Source: Micavibrio_B sp044238965 (lineage in GTDB: Bacteria > Pseudomonadota > Alphaproteobacteria > Micavibrionales > Micavibrionaceae). Taken from it: a stretch of DNA of 5,376 nt. Shown here one piece after another: positions 1 through 4,223 of this stretch. Position 1 is the first letter of the stretch. The number at the start of each line of letters is the position of its first letter. A program made the position numbers and the translations under genes. The DNA is taken from assembly GCA_044238965.1 (NCBI GenBank), contig JBIICJ010000116.1, positions 1 to 5,376 on the forward strand. The letters are read 5' to 3'. The notes below the pieces were generated by a model. That model had not been told where the DNA came from. It ran no database searches and was given only the letters and a program-made list of their open reading frames with translations.

Positions 1-65
1 GCCGCCGGGCGCGACGGCAAGTGCTGCCCTCGCGCGCGGCTGAGCGTTTCCGCGGAGCGCCGTGT

Positions 66-103
66 GATCGAGGCCAGCGAGACCGGCGCGCGGCGCCTCG
101 ATC
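66..103. repeat. Inverted repeat (9-bp stem) downstream of ctrA
   Basis: GATCGAGGC at 66-74 is perfectly complementary to GCCTCGATC at 95-103, with a 20-base GC-rich loop. It begins 18 bp past the ctrA stop codon. There is no T run on either strand, so it is not a standard intrinsic terminator. It could still mark the 3' end of the ctrA message, or be shared with a gene ending from the left. Positions 1-65 contain no gene that I can support. Confidence 0.3.
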
Positions 104-120
104 GGCGGGGGCGGGAGGGG

Positions 121-816
121 CTAGGCCGCCGCGGCCTGCTCTTGAGGATCGAACAGCTGGTAGCCTCGGCCCCACACTGTCTGGATGTAGCTATCACCGT
201 CGCAGGCCAGCCTCAGCTTCTGCCGCAGCTTGCAGATGAACACGTCGATGATCTTGAGTTCCGGCTCATCCACCCCGCCATATAGGTGGTTGAGGAACAT
301 TTCCTTGGTAAGCGTGGTGCCCTTGCGAAGCGAGAGGAGCTCCAGCATCGCATACTCCTTGCCGGTGAGGTGCACGCGCGCGTCATCAACTTCGACCGTC
401 TTGGAATCGAGATTGACCGCCAGCTTGCCGGTGCGGATGACCGACTGCGAATGGCCCTTCGAACGGCGCACCACGGCGTGGATGCGGGCAATCAGTTCTT
501 CGCGGTGGAACGGCTTAGTGACGTAGTCGTCAGCGCCAAAGCTGAAGCTGCGCAACTTTGCGTCCATCTCCGAATTGCCCGAAAGGACCAGCACAGGCGT
601 CTGCACCTTGGCGATACGCAGCTTCTTGAGTACGTCGTAGCCGTGCATGTCGGGCAGGCTCAGGTCGAGCAGGATGATGTCGTAATCATACATCTTGCCC
701 AGATCGAGGCCCTCTTCTCCCAGGTCGGTCGAGTAGACATTGAAGCCGTCGCTCGTGAGCATCAGTTCGATCGCCCGAGTGGTCGCCTGATCATCTTCGA
801 TTAGCAGAATACGCAT
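121..816 (-). CDS. ctrA: Cell-cycle response regulator CtrA (OmpR family)
   Basis: This 231-residue protein matches remembered Caulobacter CtrA almost throughout. The N-terminal receiver domain (about 1-115) carries the acidic pocket E7-D8-D9, the phosphoacceptor D51 in an ILLDLSLPDM context, switch residues S79 and Y98, and K101 in the TKPF motif. The C-terminal winged helix (about 125-225) carries HLTGKEYAMLELLSLRKG and the recognition-helix region DEPELKIIDVFICKLRQKL, which is nearly invariant among CtrA proteins. As known for the family, CtrA is phosphorylated through the CckA-ChpT relay and binds TTAA-type boxes to control division, motility and replication genes. The ATG start is supported by GAGGGG five bases upstream. 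The protein ends in four alanines, resembling the Ala-Ala tail that ClpXP recognises in Caulobacter CtrA. Length and motifs are complete. Half-sites upstream suggest self-regulation. In sphingomonads CtrA may control motility more than viability; that is background knowledge, not visible here. Confidence 0.97.
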   Translation of the reverse strand: MRILLIEDDQATTRAIELMLTSDGFNVYSTDLGEEGLDLGKMYDYDIILLDLSLPDMHGYDVLKKLRIAKVQTPVLVLSGNSEMDAKLRSFSFGADDYVTKPFHREELIARIHAVVRRSKGHSQSVIRTGKLAVNLDSKTVEVDDARVHLTGKEYAMLELLSLRKGTTLTKEMFLNHLYGGVDEPELKIIDVFICKLRQKLRLACDGDSYIQTVWGRGYQLFDPQEQAAAA

Positions 817-821
817 TATTG

Positions 822-827
822 CCCCTC
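822..827 (-). promoter_or_regulatory. Ribosome binding site of ctrA
   Basis: On the minus strand GAGGGG sits five bases before the ATG at 816. It is a strong match to the anti-Shine-Dalgarno sequence and fixes the start that gives the full receiver domain (MRILLIEDD). Confidence 0.75.
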
Positions 828-870
828 ATTTCTCTCACCGGCATTCCCGCTAACGGGGAGGCTTCCGGCC

Positions 871-903
871 GTTAACCACACTCTATTACTGAAGATGGTT
901 AAC
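871..903 (-). promoter_or_regulatory. Paired CtrA-type half-sites upstream of ctrA
   Basis: Two perfect GTTAAC palindromes lie at 871-876 and 898-903, 27 bp apart, 55-87 bp before the ctrA start. The distal one reads TTAACCAT on the minus strand (902-895), identical to the 8-base half-site described for Caulobacter CtrA. The other reads TTAACCAC on the plus strand (872-879), one mismatch, so the two face each other. The canonical TTAA-N7-TTAA full box is not present. Autoregulation of ctrA is known in Caulobacter; that these sites do the same job here is inference. I could not identify a convincing -35/-10 pair around them. Confidence 0.55.
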
Positions 904-1530
904 AATGCGTTTCGAGGGCGAAGATTGATGCGCGAGCCTGGCATCGAGCGAGGGCACACCCTGCCAGCCCACCGGACCTGAGCAAGGCGGAAAACTCCAG
1001 ACCCGAGCGGTCCAAGGTTGGGTAGCAGTGCACTTGACGTCGGACTCTACCAGAAATCGGGCACATTTCAGGGGGGGGGCACGTCAATGTCAAGTCGGAC
1101 ATGGGCTCAGTCTGGAGCGATCCCTTCCCCGAACCAAATCGTATTTGAAGGGCTAAATTGGAGGGAGCAGGTGACGTTGAGCGCCTGCCGTAATGGGATT
1201 TTCTCGCCGATCAGTGTGGGCGATGATGTCGCCAACATCTGCCGCAAGCGGATGGCACTCGCTTGGGATTGCGTTGGCGCAATCGGTAACGGCGTGAGCC
1301 TCGGCTTGAAGCAGCGCCCATCGTCTCGTTGTAACATAGATTTGAGGAGCATCTGGGAGAGGGCGCGCCGGCTGGGCGAACCGGTGTATTGGCGTCGACC
1401 CGAGCGTCGCGCGCGCGCGAATGGCAATACCTGTACAAGACCGAGCTGCTGAAGCCTCGTTGTCGCGTGGCTAAAGCGGCCTCCTCGTACCCATGAGCCC
1501 TGCGCAGAGAGTTAAACATTGGGTTTGATG
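904..1530. other. Long gene-free region upstream of ctrA
   Basis: Over 600 bp hold no reading frame with a recognisable domain, a good ribosome site and consistent codon use. Open frames on both strands overlap one another and their products look like shadows. The plus-strand frame from the ATG at 1087 to 1452 has mixed third positions at its ends but mostly G/C third positions between roughly 1171 and 1320, so a decayed gene fragment is possible. Visible small elements are a G9 run (1071-1079), a hairpin (1267-1284), a (CG)6 alternation (1408-1419) and a CtrA-like octamer (1512-1519). No tRNA, rRNA or transposon ends were seen. Confidence 0.5.
1267..1284. repeat. Perfect 7-bp hairpin with 4-base loop
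   Basis: GATTGCG (1267-1273) pairs fully with CGCAATC (1278-1284) around a TTGG loop. There is no T run on either side, so it is not an intrinsic terminator. It lies in the gene-free stretch and could be part of a structured RNA, or be chance. Confidence 0.3.
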
Positions 1531-1531
1531 T

Positions 1532-1567
1532 AAAAAAGGGGCGGGGCCTTGCGGCGCCGCCCCTTTT
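1532..1567 (-). terminator. Intrinsic terminator of the miniprotein gene
   Basis: The arms 1534-1544 and 1557-1567 form a perfect 11-bp stem (AAAAGGGGCGG against CCGCCCCTTTT). Inside it, 1546-1548 can pair with 1553-1555 around a TTGC loop. Read on the minus strand, the stem is followed by an unbroken T6 tract (1537-1532), the classical Rho-independent layout. It starts 22 bp beyond the stop codon of the gene at 1590-1814. On the plus strand the T run is only TTTT before C, so it would be weaker that way. Confidence 0.85.
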
Positions 1568-1589
1568 CGGAGGATATCTTTAGGTGGGT

Positions 1590-1814
1590 CTAGCGGCTGA
1601 CAGCATCGTCATCGTCGCCACCAGAGATGGCAACAAGACCGCCAATTACTGCCGCTGCACCGAGGAGTGCCAAGACGATAGTGCCGCCACCAGCAGCCTC
1701 GCTGCCCTCTTCAACCGGAGCAATCGCGCGCTGGGCGGCAACGGCAGACATACCAATCGGCGCCACGAGGGTAGCAGCAGCCGCAAGACCAAGGACAATT
1801 GACTTCGTTTTCAT
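1590..1814 (-). CDS. Exported or membrane miniprotein with acidic tail, function unknown
   Basis: A 74-residue protein that I cannot assign to a named family. Residues 1-26 form a typical Sec signal peptide: MKTK, a hydrophobic Ala/Leu core, and an SAVA-A cleavage region after about residue 26 or 27. A short linker with acidic residues (APVEEGSE, 32-39) and a Gly run follow. Then comes a hydrophobic Ala/Leu/Ile/Gly helix (about 45-63) and a charged end, SGGDDDDAVSR. After cleavage it would be a peptide of about 48 residues with one membrane span. The start has GAGGAA six bases upstream. A candidate promoter, leader hairpin and strong terminator make it look like a complete, well-expressed single-gene unit, divergent from the exopolysaccharide operon. 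I recall similar short Asp-tailed proteins in sphingomonad genomes, unverified. Gene reality is well supported; a link to polysaccharide export is only positional. Confidence 0.8.
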   Translation of the reverse strand: MKTKSIVLGLAAAATLVAPIGMSAVAAQRAIAPVEEGSEAAGGGTIVLALLGAAAVIGGLVAISGGDDDDAVSR

Positions 1815-1820
1815 TCCGAA

Positions 1821-1826
1821 TTCCTC
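1821..1826 (-). promoter_or_regulatory. Ribosome binding site of the miniprotein gene
   Basis: GAGGAA on the minus strand, six bases before the ATG at 1814. It directly abuts the base of the leader hairpin (1827-1856), so folding or protein binding there could affect ribosome access. Confidence 0.65.
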
Positions 1827-1856
1827 AAACTGCTGCCCGCGAAGTGCAGGCAGTTT
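1827..1856 (-). promoter_or_regulatory. Leader hairpin before the miniprotein gene
   Basis: AAACTGC (1827-1833) and GCAGTTT (1850-1856) form a perfect 7-bp stem. Three more pairs (1834-1836 with 1846-1848) are possible if G1849 is bulged out. With the proposed promoter at 1871-1899, transcription would start near 1864. The hairpin would then occupy the 5' end of the message and finish right at the ribosome site. A stabilising 5' stem-loop or a translation control element are both possible; neither is shown. Confidence 0.45.
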
Positions 1857-1870
1857 CGAATCGCATAATG

Positions 1871-1899
1871 ATCCTAGAGGCTCTGCCGCTGTAACGCAA
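1871..1899 (-). promoter_or_regulatory. Candidate sigma-70 type promoter for the miniprotein gene
   Basis: On the minus strand TTGCGT (1899-1894) and TAGGAT (1876-1871) are separated by exactly 17 bp. The matches to TTGACA/TATAAT are moderate (3/6 and 4/6). The position fits a leader of about 50 bases containing the hairpin and ribosome site. This is a pattern match only. Confidence 0.35.
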
Positions 1900-2019
1900 C
1901 TAAATTTTCCGCCTCGGACACGGCCGGGCGCGCCGCCAGAAAGGTGTGAATCGCCGGTTCGCGATTGGAGAGGCGGCGTGGCATCAAACGAGATGATATC
2001 TATGCGCCGCTAGACTTCC

Positions 2020-2048
2020 TTGACCCCAAAAACAGCCCGTGACACTAG
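2020..2048 (+). promoter_or_regulatory. Tentative promoter of the exopolysaccharide operon
   Basis: TTGACC (2020-2025) is a 5/6 match to a -35 element. At 17 bp spacing the -10 position is CACTAG (2043-2048), a poor match, so the call rests mainly on the -35 and on location. If right, transcription would begin near 2055, upstream of the ATG at 2096 but after the GTG at 2039, supporting the shorter start of the first gene. Confidence 0.25.
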
Positions 2049-2069
2049 GCGCGTACGCGAGTGGCGCCA
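2048..2069 (+). repeat. Clustered palindromes in the leader of the operon
   Basis: Two perfect 8-bp palindromes sit close together, GCGTACGC (2051-2058) and TGGCGCCA (2062-2069). GGCGC (2048-2052) can also pair with GCGCC (2064-2068). They lie between the tentative promoter and the start codon, where an operator or leader structure could act. GC-rich palindromes also arise by chance in such DNA. Confidence 0.25.
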
Positions 2070-2095
2070 TCACGAGAAATAGACATTCGGAACTT

Positions 2096-3496
2096 ATGAT
2101 GCAAACAGGCGCAGGGAAGTCAACCGAGCGGCTCGTAATCCTGAAGCCAAGCGATTGGAGCCCCCAGCTCGTCGTCCTGTGCGTGTTTTTTGCGGTCCTG
2201 TTCATCACAGGCGGAAGTTCACGGTATGACGTCCCACATCTTGTGGTGCTTCGCCCCTTGGCCATCTGCGTTCTCGGATTTGCCCTAGCGACAATCAATG
2301 CCGGCGCCTGGCGCACCTACAGGCCCGCCATCTTGCTGTTTGCGTCGGCCTTTGCCCTGACTGCCCTGCACCTCATTCCGCTTCCGCCGCACATTTGGCA
2401 GGCGCTGCCGGGCCGCCAAATCATTGCTGACATTGATGCCATGGCGGGCCTGAAAGACATTTGGCGTCCCCTGACCATGTTCCCGGAGGGCACTTGGAAC
2501 GCATTTTACGCCCTGACTGTGCCTCTTGCGGCCCTGCTCCTTGCGGCGCAGTTAAACCAGCGCGACGTCGTGCGTCTTCTGGTTTGGGTGACCGCCCTGT
2601 CTTTGGTGACGGGCTTAGTCGGCGTTTTACAGGCCGCGGGCTCTGGCATAGGTTTGTATCACCTCGATCCGGGAAATGCGGGCCTGTTCGCAAATCGCAA
2701 TCACCAGGCGGCAATGCTCGCATGCCTCTTCCCCATGCTGGGGGCCCTGGCCATGTCTGGGTCTCTCTTTAGTATCGGGGAAAGGTCAGTGCTGATCGTT
2801 TCTGCCGCTGTCAAAATCATGCTTGTGCCCCTCATCCTCGTAACGGGGTCCAGAATGGGTATGGTTATCGCGGTCATTGCGTTCATCTACACTGGAACAA
2901 TCAGTTTGTGGCAGGTGGTGGGCCAGAGGCGGCATGCCTACTACTCATTGACGCTGCTGGCGGCAGGACTAGCCACAGCGGTCGCAATGGTTCTGGTGAC
3001 AATTTATACCGCGCGGGACGAGGCTATTGATCGCCTAGACACAGCCGATGAAGATTTGCGTTGGCAATTTTGGGAAAGCGTTGTTGCCTTCCTGCCGCAA
3101 TACCTGCCCTGGGGGTCGGGTGTGGGGTCCTTTGTGCCAGTCTATCAAATTCATGAGCCGGACGGCATGCTTATGCCGCAATATGTCAATCAGGCGCACA
3201 ATGACTGGCTGGATCTTGCACTCACGTCAGGCGTACCCGGGATGATCCTGGCCGCTATAGCTGTGGCGGCCTTTGCGCGCGCCATGGGTGCGGCCCTTGT
3301 CGCACCGGGCGTCACGGGCCACATCCGCCGTGCCGGCATAGGTACAATTCTTGTGCTAGCCTTTGCCAGCCTGAGCGACTACCCGCTGCGCACGCCGATT
3401 CTTGCGGCAGTCTTGGCTGTGGCAGTGATTTGGGCTTGGGCCCCGCTGCGTCCAAATGAAAACGAAGAAAGTAAAGGGCCCTATGCTCAGGCTTGA
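2096..3496 (+). CDS. O-antigen ligase / Wzy_C family polysaccharide protein
   Basis: A 466-residue polytopic inner-membrane protein with about ten or more hydrophobic spans, for example near 22-38, 48-68, 76-95, 135-151, 160-180, 205-222, 232-250, 252-272, 282-304, 378-398 and 413-450. Wzy_C family features are GLFANRNHQA (196-205), SRMG (252-255), and a large polar periplasmic loop (about 305-370) with LRWQFWESV and GSGVGSF. AHNDWLDLALTSGVPG (367-382) follows; its AHN motif is typical of the family. Members polymerise repeat units or ligate glycan from undecaprenyl-linked donors at the periplasmic face; which applies here cannot be read from sequence. I chose ATG 2096 (or adjacent 2099) because GGAA at 2089-2092 precedes it. 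An in-frame GTG at 2039 adds 19 unlikely residues and lacks a ribosome site. It is the first gene of the export operon and overlaps the next by 14 bp. Confidence 0.88.
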   Translation: MMQTGAGKSTERLVILKPSDWSPQLVVLCVFFAVLFITGGSSRYDVPHLVVLRPLAICVLGFALATINAGAWRTYRPAILLFASAFALTALHLIPLPPHIWQALPGRQIIADIDAMAGLKDIWRPLTMFPEGTWNAFYALTVPLAALLLAAQLNQRDVVRLLVWVTALSLVTGLVGVLQAAGSGIGLYHLDPGNAGLFANRNHQAAMLACLFPMLGALAMSGSLFSIGERSVLIVSAAVKIMLVPLILVTGSRMGMVIAVIAFIYTGTISLWQVVGQRRHAYYSLTLLAAGLATAVAMVLVTIYTARDEAIDRLDTADEDLRWQFWESVVAFLPQYLPWGSGVGSFVPVYQIHEPDGMLMPQYVNQAHNDWLDLALTSGVPGMILAAIAVAAFARAMGAALVAPGVTGHIRRAGIGTILVLAFASLSDYPLRTPILAAVLAVAVIWAWAPLRPNENEESKGPYAQA

Positions 3497-4211
3497 TTTT
3501 ACCACAATCCTTCTCTTTGGCGTGGCTCTATGTGTTAGTGGCTGCGCATCGACTGGTGCAAAGATTGGCGGGGCGCCGGGCCTCGAAGTCGTGGAAGGCA
3601 ACACGCTTCCCCAACCTACGGTGGCCGACTTGGCGGCGAATGAGCGCCCCTTCCGTGTTGGCCCCTTCGACATCCTCAATGTCGACGTCTTCGGCAGTGA
3701 AGAGCTGTCGAAGAAGGAAATCCAGGTCGACGCAAGCGGACGCATCACCTTTCCCCTGATCGGCACGCTCGAAGTTGCGGGCAAGACGCCGGGCGAAGTG
3801 AGCGATATGATGGCAAGCCGTTTCCGCGGACGCTTCATCCGCGACCCGCAGGTGACCGTAAATCTTAAGGAAATCTTCAGCCAAACTGTAACCATAAGTG
3901 GCGAGGTGAAAAAAGCTGGCGTCTACCCAATTGTCGGACGCATGACGCTCCTGACGGCTATCGCCTCCGCAGAAGGGTGGACCCAGTTCTCGAAAAAGGG
4001 TGAAGTAGTCGTCATTCGCACTGTCAACGGGAAAAACTACGCGGCCCTGTACGACGTCCGCGCCATAGAAAAGGGGCGCTACGAGGATCCCGAGATTTTT
4101 GCGAGCGACAAGGTGGTTGTGGGAGACTCCCAGAGCCGACGGATGTTTAACGACTTCCTGACCGCTTCGCCGCTCCTCGCTCCCGTTATCTTCCTCCTTG
4201 ATAACAACTAA
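3483..4211 (+). CDS. Polysaccharide export lipoprotein (Wza/GumB-like, Poly_export + SLBB)
   Basis: A 242-residue predicted outer-membrane lipoprotein. The signal peptide ends in a lipobox, VSGC, with the lipidated cysteine at residue 21 and Ala next to it, consistent with sorting to the outer membrane. The Poly_export domain spans about 55-131 (FRVGPFDILNVDVFG; VDASGRITFPLIGTLEVAGKT; RDPQVTVNL). One SLBB domain follows, about 134-215 (ISGEVKKAGVYP; LLTAIASAEGW). The size is nearer GumB-type proteins than the longer, multi-SLBB E. coli Wza. The family forms an oligomeric channel for capsule or exopolysaccharide exit. ATG 3483 has AAAGGG four bases upstream and overlaps the ligase gene by 14 bp, suggesting coupled translation. 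An in-frame ATG at 3456 would add MKTKKVKGP, also acceptable as a signal-peptide start but without a visible ribosome site. Confidence 0.92.
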   Translation: MLRLDFTTILLFGVALCVSGCASTGAKIGGAPGLEVVEGNTLPQPTVADLAANERPFRVGPFDILNVDVFGSEELSKKEIQVDASGRITFPLIGTLEVAGKTPGEVSDMMASRFRGRFIRDPQVTVNLKEIFSQTVTISGEVKKAGVYPIVGRMTLLTAIASAEGWTQFSKKGEVVVIRTVNGKNYAALYDVRAIEKGRYEDPEIFASDKVVVGDSQSRRMFNDFLTASPLLAPVIFLLDNN

Positions 4212-4216
4212 GGGGG
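4210..4216 (+). promoter_or_regulatory. Ribosome binding site of the co-polymerase gene
   Basis: AAGGGGG, seven bases before the ATG at 4224, overlaps the TAA stop of the lipoprotein gene. The arrangement favours continued translation along one message and fixes the start. Confidence 0.7.
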
Positions 4217-4223
4217 AACCAGC

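Noticed and set aside
1..43. Possible C-terminal end of a plus-strand gene (13 codons to TGA at 41-43)
   Set aside because: It is far too short to identify; several frames are open in this GC-rich segment.
230..804. Plus-strand open frames opposite ctrA
   Set aside because: They mirror the strongly conserved ctrA coding sequence and have no motif or ribosome site of their own.
1408..1419. (CG)6 alternation as a Z-DNA element
   Set aside because: Twelve bases of CG alternation is readily expected in GC-rich DNA and nothing ties it to a function.
1018..1452. A 144-codon plus-strand frame in the gene-free region
   Set aside because: Its TTG start has no clear ribosome site, no domain is recognised, composition is patchy, and it crosses the G9 run. 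It is kept only as a possible relic in the findings.
899..1519. Minus-strand frames at 899-1102, 1107-1427 and 1211-1519
   Set aside because: They overlap each other or the plus-strand frame, have Pro/Ser/Arg-rich shadow-like products and no recognisable motif.
2461..2772. Extra open frames on both strands inside the ligase gene
   Set aside because: They are out-of-frame shadows within a gene that has clear membrane spans and family motifs.
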